64,000 nt of DNA, taken from the NCBI GenBank assembly GCA_023362775.1, contig JALMGJ010000001.1, forward strand, positions 68,170,501-68,234,500, in the 5' to 3' direction. How positions within the stretch are numbered: the stretch's first letter is position 1; each line of letters starts with the position of its first letter. This DNA is from Charina bottae. Its lineage: Eukaryota > Chordata > Lepidosauria > Squamata > Charinaidae. Of this stretch, positions 1-10,095 are shown piece by piece. Below the pieces are notes generated by a model. That model was not told where the DNA came from, made no database searches, and worked only from the letters and a program-made list of their open reading frames with translations. A program made the translations under genes and the position numbers.

Positions 1-1160
1 ACTAAGAGGCGGAAAAATATTGTAAAATGTTCAGCAGAGGGAGGCATTGACACAATATTTAAGTCTAGGATAGTGTTTCAGAATTATTTTTTCTTTTCTA
101 AATTTACTCCCTGAGACAAACCAAGGGACACAAAATAGCTGGATAAAGATTGTACCTTTTTTCTGGAACTAGGAAGTATTTGCTTAGTTCTGAAGAGAAA
201 GAGAACATGGTCTAAAGAGGAAATTGACATTTTAATGTTTGGAGAGACATGGAACTGCACCAAAATTTACATCCAAAGGGGAGAGATGCCAACCCAGCAC
301 CTATGCCATGAACTGAGGCTGAATGACACAGTATTATTTGATTATACAGAGAGCTTTGCTTGACAGAGGTCTGGCCACGGAGAGATTAAAGGACATTTAG
401 TTTATGATTTTGCTCAAAAAGGTCTGAAAGGCTGATAGAGAATTTAGAGAAAGTTGAAGGGAAAAGTGCAAAGCCTATGTACAGAAACAAATAATATGAA
501 CCTCTGTATAAGCAAGCAAAGGAACAGTTAATCCAGACTAAAGCCAGCTTGCATTGGTAAGCAAAGGTGGATTACATATCCCCCTTATTTTCATAAGTTC
601 ATTATATTTCTGCAAAAGCAGTAAGCAATCTTGCATAGTTCAGGTTTGAATTACAGTGCCAAAAACCCTGGGCATGCTTTAGGAGAGTTGTGGCCATAGG
701 AGTCTGTTCTTAACACCAAAATGGCAACATGTAATTGTGACATTCACAAAGCAAGCTCCACACTTTCATACTGCATCGTGAAAATGCAAACAAGTGCGTA
801 AGGGATAGAGTTTGTGGTCATGACATTGTGATGCATGTTTCATCACTTTCCCCCCACCTTGCTGCCCCCCTCCTTGGATGCCTATGATTGTGGCCAAAAA
901 CATTTGGAGGGCACCAAGCTGCCCGTCTCTATATTTAAAGCAGGGGGAGACATTTTTTTTGGAGGCTAGCAGCCTCATTTGGTCTTTGTGGTACAGCATT
1001 CTGTGAACTGGACATAGCCAAGACGAAGTATGTAGATAGAGCCAGAGCAAAAACTGGATAAGCTAGGAAGGCTAAGAAACATTCATTCTTATTTCTATTT
1101 TCATAAAATGGTTAATGTGATGAAAATTGCACTGTATATTAAGTAGACTCTAATGCTCCC
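1..1160. other. Unassigned AT-rich DNA
   Basis: I see no gene or recognisable repeat here. Reading frames are short and carry no known motif. The composition is typical of AT-rich non-coding vertebrate DNA. Confidence 0.5.
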
Positions 1161-1196
1161 AAAGTGTTAAATATGATTGACCATATTTAACACTTT
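1161..1196. repeat. Perfect 15-bp inverted repeat
   Basis: The arms AAAGTGTTAAATATG (1161-1175) and CATATTTAACACTTT (1182-1196) are exact reverse complements around a 6-base loop, ATTGAC. It could form a cruciform or an RNA hairpin. No larger element was recognised around it. Confidence 0.8.
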
Positions 1197-1374
1197 GTTA
1201 AATGCAGGTCCCCCAATGCTGCCAGCAGCAAGTGAAGCAGAGACTCTGGAAGCTGCAGAATTTGGGGGGAGGAACATTTTATCCATAGCGTAGTAAAGGT
1301 TACTTTATTTCAATGAAGACTGAAAGAAAAATGTATCCAGCGTGGTTATCTCTGCCCCTCATCCAAGGTTTAGC

Positions 1375-1820
1375 ACATGCACGCTGTTTGTCCAGAGCTC
1401 GAAAGATCATCAGTGACGCCTCCCATCCTCATCATGGTTTGTTTTCTTTGTTCCCCTCTGGGAAGAGGTTCCGCTGTATCCGATGTAGAACAGCCAGATT
1501 GGGAAACAGCTTTGTCCCCCAGGCTATTGGATTCTTGAATGCCAAATAGGTTCTTTTAGGTGAAATATGTAAAGAATGTATATTTTATAGTAATTATGGA
1601 TTTTTATTAGTATTTTAATGTTTGACTGAAATTGTGAGTTAAAGAATGTATATTTTATAAGAATGTGTATTTTATAAGAATGGGTATTTTATAGTAATTA
1701 TGGTTTTCTGTTATTATCATTAGTATTTTATTGCTTGAGTGAAATTGTGAGCCAACTGCAATGAAATTTCATTCTATTGTGCACTTGTATAGTGTATAGT
1801 GGGATGACAATAAAGTTATT
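1375..1820 (+). mobile_element. CR1/Jockey-group LINE 3' end (snake CR1 type)
   Basis: The frame ending near 1549 holds the C-terminal tail of a non-LTR retrotransposon polymerase: a basic stretch with SRARKIISDASHP, then LFPSGKRFRCIRCRTARLGN, then NSFVPQAIGFLN before the stop. This 'small basic tail after the RT' is typical of Jockey-superclade LINEs. About 270 bp of 3' UTR follows, ending GACAATAAAG, and leads straight into an (ATTCT)n tail. The element is strongly 5'-truncated. Assignment to the snake CR1 group with AATAG tails is from memory of that family. Confidence 0.7.
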
Positions 1821-1930
1821 ATTCTATTCTATTCTATTCTATTCTATTCTATTCTATTCTGTTCTGTTCTGTTCTGTTCTGTTCTGTTCTGTTCTGTTCT
1901 GTTCTGTTCTATTCTATTCTATTCTATTCT
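1821..1930 (+). repeat. (ATTCT)8 (GTTCT)10 (ATTCT)4 microsatellite
   Basis: A pentanucleotide array directly follows the LINE 3' end: eight ATTCT units (1821-1860), ten GTTCT units (1861-1910) and four ATTCT units (1911-1930). On the other strand the unit is AATAG. The LINE tail seeded it, and a one-base variant then expanded inside it. Confidence 0.95.
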
Positions 1931-2165
1931 ATTATCATATGATCAGAATTCTATAGTTAGATCTCTGGATTCCATGCGGTACAATTTTAAAACTTGCAGT
2001 GAGCAACCTAGACTGGATTCACTGTTTCTGTTTTGACTAACATGAATTTCTGGTTTGAGCATCCAGCCCAGAAAACTCAGGCCATAACTTGGGTATTTGG
2101 ATAGCAGTCCTTGCCTTTCACACACAAACACCCAAGATGTATGGAAATAACAGTATTCGTGTTAT

Positions 2166-2505
2166 TTATTTTTATTATTTATTAAATTTCTATTACCGCT
2201 CATCTCCCCCCAAAGGGGAACCCTGGGCGGTTTACAGTAAAACCACAATTAAAATTCAAAGCAAACCACAAATACAAAAATATAAAAATACAAATACAGA
2301 CAATAATAAAATATAAATGGGATAAAATCTAGATGTTCTAAAGTTCTCTGTCAGTCCTCAAGCGTGAGGGCCATTCTCGGTCTATTCTAGGGCGCTAGCC
2401 ATCCCCAGGAATGACTATTCCCCCTCCCGTTCCAGGCATGATGGCAGAACCAGGTTTTCAGTTTTTTTCAGAAGTCCAGGAGCAAGGGGGCACTTATAAT
2501 AAAGG
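2166..2505 (-). mobile_element. CR1 LINE 3' end, antisense
   Basis: Read on the minus strand, this ends with the CR1-type terminus: a C-terminal LKTWFC-like segment, then 3' UTR with ACCGCCCAGGGTTCCCC and a T/A-rich tail. It matches the end of the better preserved CR1 at 54770-55010. It is 5'-truncated and has no intact frame. Confidence 0.75.
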
Positions 2506-2843
2506 TGCATCAACAAGAGTTTAATAACATAGACAAAAAACCCTGAGTTGCAAATGTTCCACTTCCCCTCCGTCTTGGGATCAGCTGATAGAAATCTGTG
2601 TCCTTTTACCTTTATTCACAGTAATGCAGCCTGTAAGTCGTTGTCTTCTAGTGAGCCATATAAGGTGCAGAAGTATTTGAGTTTTTCAATAAATGTTATT
2701 CCAGTAAAAATTGCAAACTGTATCCAGCAGGTGGCAGAAAACAATACCTGGATTTCCTTTTAGTCTCTGCAGTTTCAAGCCAATAAGAATGTCAAAACCA
2801 GATCCTCAAATCCTCTTGTTGTAGTAGGCATTGCCATCAGAGG

Positions 2844-3201
2844 CCCTAGATCAGAGCTTTCCAAACTGTGTGTCATGACACGTGTGTTGGCTGCAGTGTC
2901 TGGGTGTGTCACGGCTGCTGCTGCCTCGGAGCCCTGCCAGGATTCCGCTCAGGTCCTAGTGCCTGCCTTGTGCCTTGCTGCCTCCAAACCTGCTGTGATT
3001 CCGCGCAGGTCCTAGTGCCTGCCTTGTGCCTTGCTGCCTCCAAACCTGCTGTGATTCCGCACAGGTCCTAGTGCCTGCTTTGTGCCCTGCTGTAAGAGTG
3101 TGTCGCGAAATGATGCCCTGCTGTAAGAGTGTGTCGCAAAATGATGCATGTCTAAAAAGTGTGTCACCAACATGAAAAGTTTGGAAAGCTCTGCCCTAGA
3201 T
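2844..3201 (+). mobile_element. Non-autonomous hAT transposon (MITE) with 8-bp TSD
   Basis: The element spans 2852-3193, flanked by perfect 8-bp duplications CCCTAGAT (2844-2851 and 3194-3201). The terminal inverted repeats begin CAGAGCTTTCCAAACT. An 8-bp TSD and a CAG-starting terminus indicate the hAT superfamily. The interior has no transposase. It carries about 2.5 copies of a 55-bp unit (2938-3085) and two copies of a unit with CTGTAAGAGTGTGTCGC (3090-3145). A second copy lies inverted at 46982-47240. Confidence 0.9.
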
Positions 3202-3446
3202 AATGGCTACAAGCCTGCATATACTGTAGCCTGACCCATATACCATATACCAAGCTCCTTACAGTCAATGGCAGGAGGGGGGAGGTTGGACAATTTAGGG
3301 GGAGACAAGCAGGTGGTGGGAGATGCCAAGTTCAAGCCCATTCTCTCACCTGAACATGGTATATTATCCAAATGGATTGCTTCCTGAGATAACAATCCTG
3401 CCTATGAGCCCATCAAATCTGCAAGAGGCTCTAATTAGCAACTAAT

Positions 3447-3585
3447 TGGGCCAGTCACTTTCTCCCAGCCTTAGGATGGAGGCAATGGCAAACCACTTCT
3501 GAAAATCCTTGCCAAGAAAACTGCAGGGACTTCTCTAGGCAGTCTCTGAGAATCGGACATGATTGAATAGATTTTTAAAAAAGCT
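3447..3585 (+). mobile_element. Sauria-type SINE, 5'-truncated
   Basis: Body and tail of a squamate tRNA-derived SINE: GGGCCAGTCACTTTCTC, GGCAATGGCAAACCACTTC, CTTGCCAAGAAAACTGCAGG, then GAATCGGACATGATTGAAT and a T/A tail. The tRNA-like head is missing. The tail resembles the BovB 3' terminus, which fits RTE-driven mobilisation. Confidence 0.8.
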
Positions 3586-4800
3586 TCTAGCTATGTTTCC
3601 CTGAAAACTGGAGACAGAAAATGAAACATCTCAGTGAACAACTAGGAGTATTTCAATTTATTCCAATGCTTGAGAAACAAAAGTGGTTTGCATTGGGAAA
3701 GTTCTGAAGGAGTGACACAATCACATATTTGCAAAACATTCACACTCAATAATAATAAAGCCATACTTAATATCTCTCTCTATCTCTCATCAGTAAGATG
3801 ATATATGCAAGACCAATTTATTTTTAAACCTCACAATGTTCAGGATTTATTTTAACTAAATTTCTGAGTAAAAGTTTTTATACTTCTAATGTAGTATGGT
3901 TGGCTTCTTTTGCAATCAAAATCAAGATGCTGTGGAATTTCAGAGTTATATTTCAGCCAAATTAGCCTCAAAATCAGGTTCCTATAAAGCCGTTTTAACC
4001 ATAATATGTGCTGGGGGTAGATAGCCATCATCCACTCATCATAAAATATACCATAAAGACGTCATCATGCTCCACAGAAATCAGCAGCTGCTGGGCCTCA
4101 ATAAAAATTAAAGTCTCATTACAACATCTCTTTTATTATTTCTGGCAGCACAATTAGGCCTCAAACTTCAGGTTTCCATATCTAGAAACCGTCTGCCCTA
4201 AGCAAAAATTGCTGACAGCCAGCCAATTTTCCATTATCATCTTGGAAAAAAAATATGATTATTTCCCTTCCCCCTACACCTCCCCTCCACACAAACACAC
4301 ACATATCCCAAGCAAAGGGAAAGAGATGATATATTGTTAAGAAATGGATGCCAGAAACCCAACAGCTTCTGCAATGTACCCTAAAGCTGAATTAGCAATT
4401 ACATCTTTTTTTCTATGAGCCGAAAACTAGCAACATGATAAGGAGTGAGATTTTAACGTTTCTTCCTAATATACATTATTTCTACTTGTAAGGAGCTTTT
4501 TTAAAAATGTTTATCTCTTTCTGAGGTGAATGCATTTTATCATTTCACCATTTTCCTACCACATTTTGCCGAACAGCTTAATTACCCTGAGAGTTATTCT
4601 GTACATTAAGAGGATAACTAAGGAAGGACAAAGAGATTAAAGTGATAGAATTCTGGATTGTACCTGATGTACAGCAAGTGAGAGTAATATTTTTTGGATG
4701 TTGGAAGAGCTGTATATATAATAGAAACTTACAAAAGTACACAAATCCTAAATCCAGTATAGTTCTGAATATTACCATCTAATTCTGGGTAAGATGTAGA
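3586..4800. other. Unassigned non-repetitive DNA
   Basis: No gene or repeat is recognised. The text from about 3890 to 4240 looks like ordinary complex non-coding sequence and could include conserved non-coding DNA, but that cannot be judged without alignment. Confidence 0.4.
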
Positions 4801-4807
4801 TCATCTG

Positions 4808-4915
4808 TTCAGCCACCTCTCATGGATGATTTCATTGGTTCTCCTGCACATTGAGAAGATTGGACGACATGATTCTTGTGATCTCTTCCAACTCTACAAT
4901 TCTAGGATTCTAAAA
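4808..4915 (+). mobile_element. CR1 3' end fragment
   Basis: Contains the classic amniote CR1 terminus: a segment like TTGGACGACATGATT, then CTCTTCCAACTCTACAATTC and TAGGATTCT. It is short, old and 5'-truncated. Confidence 0.75.
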
Positions 4916-5812
4916 TTTATGTTACCTGGTTTTTGTATCTGTTGGAACACTCTTAGGATAGCCATTTCACAGAGAAGTTCTCTGAAGAGGTATCAAATGT
5001 GTGTCCAATCCAGTTTAAAGATAAGGAATTTTAAGAAAGGAATTTGTGCATCAACTGTTTTAGGATAGCAGAATGAAAATGCCTAATCTGGTCACAATCT
5101 CTTCCACTATGGTGAGAAATATTGTATATTTAATTATGGGGTTTATATCTACATGTACATCTGTGCTTCTCCATTAGAATACTGAAATATCGTGTGAACC
5201 CAAAGCTATATTTTTTGTTGATGAGCTCCATATAATTATTATTTTATCTGCAAAACATAATCTGTGGCTTTTAGTTTGTGCATGGTGAAATCAGCTATTG
5301 CAGCATGAGTCATCAAAGCACACCACCTATATGAATTATTCCCCAGCACCATTCTGCAAATGATATGCTGGGTTCCAGGCAACTTCCTTCAGTCACAAAA
5401 TAACTAAACTCTGTATTGAAATATATGTGCTTAGTTTCAGAGGTTTGTAAGAATGATATCACAAAGTTAAAATGTATTGCAGTCATGACAACTTCACTAC
5501 AGCAAATGAGCTCAAACAGCAAAATGGTCTCAGATTGAAACAGACTATTTCCCCAATACCAGTTCCTGATGTCAGTGTTTACAACAGAAAACAACCTTCA
5601 TTGATGCAGCATGTAACTGGAAGTTCACAAATTCCAGATGCTGTTTAGTTCTCTTTTAAAGAGGAACAAACTGTGAATAAGTTTCAGATTCAGATGGTTA
5701 AATGGGATGTTAGGCCAAGCACTTTTAGGGAGACAAAATTATCTTATATGGTTTTATATAATTTTTATTTAGATTTTCAAGCACTGATTAGAACTCTGAT
5801 ATAGTTAGTCTC
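4916..5812. other. Unassigned AT-rich DNA
   Basis: No supported gene or repeat is seen. The open frames are short and lack recognisable motifs. Confidence 0.4.
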
Positions 5813-6170
5813 TAGCATATCAGAAGGGGGCGTGGTAGCTCAGCGGGTAAGACGCCAGGCTTGTCGATCGGAAGATTGCAAGTTCGGAGGTTCGAATCCC
5901 TAGCCCTGCGTGCGGAGTGAGCTCCCGCACTCGCCCCAGCTCTTGCCAACCTAGCAATTCAAAAGCATCCAAATGCAAGTAGATGAATAGGTACCACTTC
6001 GGTGGGATGGTAACAGCGTTCTGCACGCGTCATGCGGCCACATGACCATGGAAGTGTCTTCAGATAGCGCTGGCTCTTCGGCTAACAAACGGAGATGAGC
6101 ACCGGCCCCTAGAGTCGGACACGACTGCACAAATGTGCAGGGGGAACCTTTACCTTTTTAGCATATCAGA
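5813..6170 (+). mobile_element. tRNA-derived SINE with ACCTTT tail, full length with TSD
   Basis: The element (about 5825-6158) lies between 12-bp duplications TAGCATATCAGA (5813-5824, 6159-6170). The head has an A box, TAGCTCAGCGGG, and a B box, GGTTCGAATCC, of the pol III tRNA type. The body contains CTTGCCAACCTAGCAATTC and GTACCACTTCGGTGGG. The end has AGAGTCGGACACGACTG, very like the BovB 3' end, then AACCTTTACCTTT. Other copies are at 22151-22476 and 25025-25460. Confidence 0.92.
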
Positions 6171-6174
6171 TCAG

Positions 6175-7316
6175 GGATTTGACGGAACAATTTCTAAGAC
6201 TTACCAAGTTCACTGATGGTTACTCCTTCCTGCTAATCCAAATATGGACAGATAGCAATAGCAAGAATAATCACTTCAGAGATCTAGACATAAAAGTTAG
6301 GACCAAGGTTGCTAAGGTAGTGTCCTCATTCATGCTTTGAGTGCATGGAAGAGAACCAAGGAAAAAGGGGAAGAACACTGCAAGTGAATGACTGGGTTTA
6401 AAAATGGTATCTACTGTATGTAAGAAAGTTGCTTTCTAGGGCCATTGTCTGAAAAATGGACTGCTGGCACAGGCTGAGTTGCACTTGTAAGAAATGGAAA
6501 AATGTATTTGCCTGAAGCATGGCAAAGTTAATCAGGAGAGTTTTAAAATGAATTGTATAGGGGTTGAAAATGAAAACCCAGAAGAAAAATCCTGAGATGT
6601 ACACTCTTTTTGAGAGTTGTTATAATGGGATCCATTAAGTTACTCAGTGAAAACAAAACAACAACACAACAACAACAGAAAGAACATTGTCTCAAAATCA
6701 CGCCTTTTGTTCACTGTAAACTAATGCTCTGAATATGAAAAATAAACAAGATAATGGCAAGATGAATTTGCACTGTATGTTAAAAATATCCATGCCTGCT
6801 CAGAAATCTAAGGAAGTAAATGTGGTGATACTGAAGAGATCACCTGGATAAAAACAACTGCAGGAAAGACAAAAAGCAGTACTATCACCAACATCTGCTA
6901 TTATCCACCCAACCAAAAGAGGATGCAAATAATTCTTCCCAAAAGCAAATTGCAGATCTTTCAAAGGGGCATAAAGTATTAGGTAGACAATATCTGGCAA
7001 ACATACATCTTCCAGGAAATTCCTGGCTTCTCCTGTTCTCCTTCAGAGACCCACACACAATTAAACAAGACCATGTGTAAACTTAAAGAAAAAATCAAAA
7101 TCAAAATCAAAGAGAAGAAAAAGATTTAAAAAACCATACAGACTATAAAAAAAGAAAAAAAAATCTGCCTTATAAATTAAACTTATCAATAGTTTGCTAA
7201 TAAATACCATACAGTACTATAACATAATCAATACAAAATATTATTGTAAAATATCACAAAATTTCTGCCACAGTAGTACACGTGGCTTCATCTTTTGATT
7301 AGTAGAAAATATTGCC
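6175..7316. other. Unassigned AT-rich DNA
   Basis: No gene or clear repeat was recognised. There are short A-rich and CAA-rich stretches near 6655-6680 and 7080-7160. Confidence 0.4.
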
Positions 7317-7484
7317 TTTTCCAAAAGAGGATTCCCTTACTAACTTTGCTCAGACTGAAGAAGCTCCTTGGATAAGGAGCGAAACGTTTCCACTGAGAAA
7401 ATAGAAATCCAGTTGACATGATTCAAGCTACAGACAATTCCACCTGGATGACTGAGAACCTTCATAGACATTTTTCCAAAAGAG
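7317..7484 (-). mobile_element. Penelope-like element terminal fragment with 13-bp TSD
   Basis: A 142-bp insert (7330-7471) lies between exact duplications TTTTCCAAAAGAG (7317-7329, 7472-7484). It is the reverse complement of the end of the Penelope element at about 12940-13080, so it is an extremely 5'-truncated antisense copy. Its plus strand shows CTGAAGA, a perfect 7-bp stem (GCTCCTT/AAGGAGC) and GAAACG, reminiscent of the hammerhead ribozyme core known from Penelope elements. Confidence 0.88.
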
Positions 7485-7975
7485 TTATGTCACATGTTTC
7501 CGAAAGCCATTCCTTAACATCTGGAATAATATCGCTTTTCCAGTTTCTCAGTATAATTCTTTTAGCCACCCCCACCCCTATAGTGTTTGTCTGGATTTTG
7601 GCAGTCAGTATATGGTGGCCCTAGGAGCTACCATACAATTCCAATGAAGAAATAAAAATCCCTGGAAACAGAAGAAGCCCATACAACTACACAAAAAACT
7701 CGGGGAAGATCTGAAAACAGCATTTACAAAAAGAAAGTGTATCAGAGGTAGAAGGGGAAAACAGTCAGTACTGTATATGAAGGAAGCCTAGCTCTGTGAA
7801 GAAGTCAGGAAAGCTGAAGATCAGAATTAGGTATGGTTGTCAAAGAATACTAGACACATTCTTTAGATATGACTGCTAAGACGTGACCAATAATGCTCTG
7901 TTATATGTGAACATATGCTAGATAACAGATGCAGTATTATTGTCCCTTAATTCTCCCTTAAATATGAGTATGTGT
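7485..7975. other. Unassigned DNA
   Basis: No gene is supported. The right part may belong to the 3' UTR of the LINE whose tail follows, but I cannot place a boundary. Confidence 0.35.
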
Positions 7976-8135
7976 TAGTTAAATAGCTGTAGTATTATTT
8001 TTTCTTAATTTTTCTTTTCTTGATTGTATAATTTATTATTGTTTATTTTTTTGATGTTAGGTAAATACATTGAGAGCTCTTGCACCGAAGTCAAATTCCT
8101 TGTATGTTTAGTCATACTTGGCCAATAAAGTATTT
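7976..8135 (+). mobile_element. Snake CR1-type LINE 3' UTR
   Basis: A 3' terminal segment containing CTCTTGCACCGAAGTCAAAT, TCATACTTGGCCAATAAAG and then a TATTC array. It has the same layout as the element ending at 1820: AATAAAG, then pentamer microsatellite. No coding part is recognised, so this is a short 5'-truncated copy. Confidence 0.7.
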
Positions 8136-8262
8136 TATTCTATTCTATTCTATTCTATTCTATTCTATTCTATTCTATTCTATTCTATTCTTATTCTTAT
8201 TCTTATTCTTATTCTTATTCTTATTCTTATTCTTATTCTTATTCTTATTCTTATTCTTATTC
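8136..8262 (+). repeat. (TATTC)11 (TTATTC)12 microsatellite
   Basis: Eleven exact TATTC units (8136-8190) change abruptly to twelve exact TTATTC units (8191-8262). The array continues the LINE tail. Its translation gives FLFLFL-type frames that are not genes. Confidence 0.95.
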
Positions 8263-8464
8263 TATTCTGTTCAAAATAAACAGAAGAGGAAAATACACCA
8301 GTTGCTCAATGAAAATGGCAAGATGCTAACTGATAACCAAGAGAGTTCCTATTTTGGCTGCCTGCTTCAACAAAGGAGTATGTGTTCCACAGGCAACTTT
8401 GAAGTGCAGCATGAAGGGGCAACATTGAAACTTCAGCCTGGTAGAAATAAAGTCAGAGAAAGCC

Positions 8465-9384
8465 ATTTACTTTGAACAACTTGAACTTTCCAGATAAAAA
8501 AGGATTTGCTGATGGTCTAGCTGAACTGCTATGTATTATCTTTGAGAGATTCTGGAGAACTGGTGAATTGCTAGATGGTTGGAGGAATGCCAATGTTATC
8601 CCCACAGTATCTCTAAAAGGAAGAAAAGAGGGAACAAACTACCAGCCGGTCAGTCTGATATCGATACCCAGGAAGATTCTAGGGCAGACCATAAAATGAT
8701 TGATCTGTTTTAAAGTGATTGTTTTAATCACCTTAAAACAACATGGAAGTCAGCATGGATTTGTCAGAACAGGCTAAACTTATCTCATTTTGTAAAAGTT
8801 AGATATCTTCCATAGCAGATTATAAGAATGTTTTAAGTGTAACATATTTTGATTTCAGCAGAACATTGGCAAAGTACTGCATAACATTCATGTTCACAAA
8901 TTAGTTAACTAAGGACTGGAAGGTAGAACAATTTAATAAAAATAAAGCAGGCTCAAAAATTGTATTCCAAGAGAGTTCACCAATGATTCTTCATCAAAAT
9001 GGAGTACAATACTGAGTGGAGTGCCACAGGGTCCAGTCCAGAGTCCGTTACTCAACAACATTTTATTAATGATTTGATAGAGGGATTACTAATAAAACTT
9101 GCAGATAACATAACATGGGGTGGAATATTTATTACTGTAGAAGACAAACAAAATTCAAATGATCTTGGTAGGCTAGAGCAGTGTTTCTCAACTTTGGCAA
9201 CTTTAAGATGTGTGGACTTCAACTCCCAGAATTCCCCAGTCCACACTTCTGAAAGTTTCCAAGGTTGAGAAACACTGGGCTAGAGCAATGGGCTGAAAAT
9301 AACTGAATGAAATTTAACAAAGATAAATTTAATGTTCTTCATTTAGGAAAAAGAAATTAATTGTATAAAACTTACAGGGAATAT
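8465..9384 (+). pseudogene. CR1 LINE reverse transcriptase remnant
   Basis: A frame at 8472-8699 contains FWRTGELLDGWRNANVIP and YQPVSLISIPRKILGQ, which are CR1 RT motifs. After a frameshifted gap, 9005-9090 reads LSGVPQGPVQSP and INDLIEG, then LADNITWGG where LADDTKLGG is expected, so the catalytic region is damaged. Near 9330 there is NVLHLGKRN. A hAT MITE sits inside (9179-9277). After the RTE insertion that follows, CR1-like text resumes at about 11580-11690. Confidence 0.82.
9171..9285. mobile_element. 99-bp hAT MITE with 8-bp TSD
   Basis: The element 9179-9277 is almost entirely a palindrome: it begins CAGTGTTTCTCAACTTTGG, ends with the matching CCAAGGTTGAGAAACACTG, and has AACTCCCAGAATTCCCCAG near its centre. 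Exact 8-bp duplications GGCTAGAG flank it (9171-9178, 9278-9285). hAT superfamily by TSD length and CAG terminus. Confidence 0.92.
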
Positions 9385-9386
9385 GA

Positions 9387-9421
<35 letters not shown>

Positions 9422-9478
9422 CATTCATTCATTCATTCATTCATTCATTCATTCATTATGTGCCATCAACTCATTTTC
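9385..9478 (-). mobile_element. Old RTE LINE 3' tail, antisense (left part)
   Basis: A (GATT)n/(CATT)n tetranucleotide run (9388-9458) is followed by ATGTGCCATCAACTCATTTT. On the minus strand this is the 3' terminus and tail of the old RTE seen in sense at 33850-33910, ending GATGGCACATAATCAATC. The same RTE continues at 11266, after an inserted L1-like element. Confidence 0.8.
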
Positions 9479-9733
9479 TTTCTTTTTTCTAAAAAGAATT
9501 GTATTAAGTTTCAAGCAAAGATAAAAGCTACATAAAAACAAAAAACTACAAAGAAAAAACTAAAAAAGTGTAGAAACACAAGAGAAAATGTTCAAAATTA
9601 CAAAAAGAGGTGACTTCTGACTTTTAACAGCAAGGATATAAAACAATTTTCCATAATCAATCCCTTATTCTATATTGAACCAAAATCACATTATTTCTAT
9701 AAATCATTCCATTGGCACATTATAAAAATCACT

Positions 9734-9757
9734 AAATACATACATACATACATACAT

Positions 9758-9814
<57 letters not shown>
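9734..9814. repeat. (ATAC)n(AC)n microsatellite
   Basis: About eleven TACA/ATAC units are followed by about eighteen AC units. It lies inside the 3' UTR of the ORF1-only element and is absent from its relative at 57-58.8 kb, so it probably expanded after insertion. Confidence 0.9.
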
Positions 9815-9815
<1 letters not shown>

Positions 9816-10095
9816 GCCTCCTAATAAACTTCCCCCCAAAGATAACATTTATTTAATTCTTTCCTTCCTACTACTATTCTATACATTCTTGTCTACTATA
9901 ATAAAAATCAAACTAAAAAACATAAATTGTATGCCATTATACTTGATAATACAATTTTAATAATCTTAATCATATTAAACTCAAAACCAAACATTTATTA
10001 TTTTTATTATACCTTAATAATCTTAATCCAAATCGTTAAAGATAAATGAAATCAGCCAAACCCTAAAAGCAATCCAGATAAATATTCTTAAACCC

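Noticed and set aside
5826..5900. tRNA gene candidate with A and B boxes
   Set aside because: No cloverleaf with a proper acceptor stem; the sequence is the head of a 330-bp SINE with TSDs. The same applies at 22152 and near 25440.
8080..8475. 131-codon frame with FLFLFL repeats
   Set aside because: It is the translation of the TATTC/TTATTC microsatellite plus random flanks.
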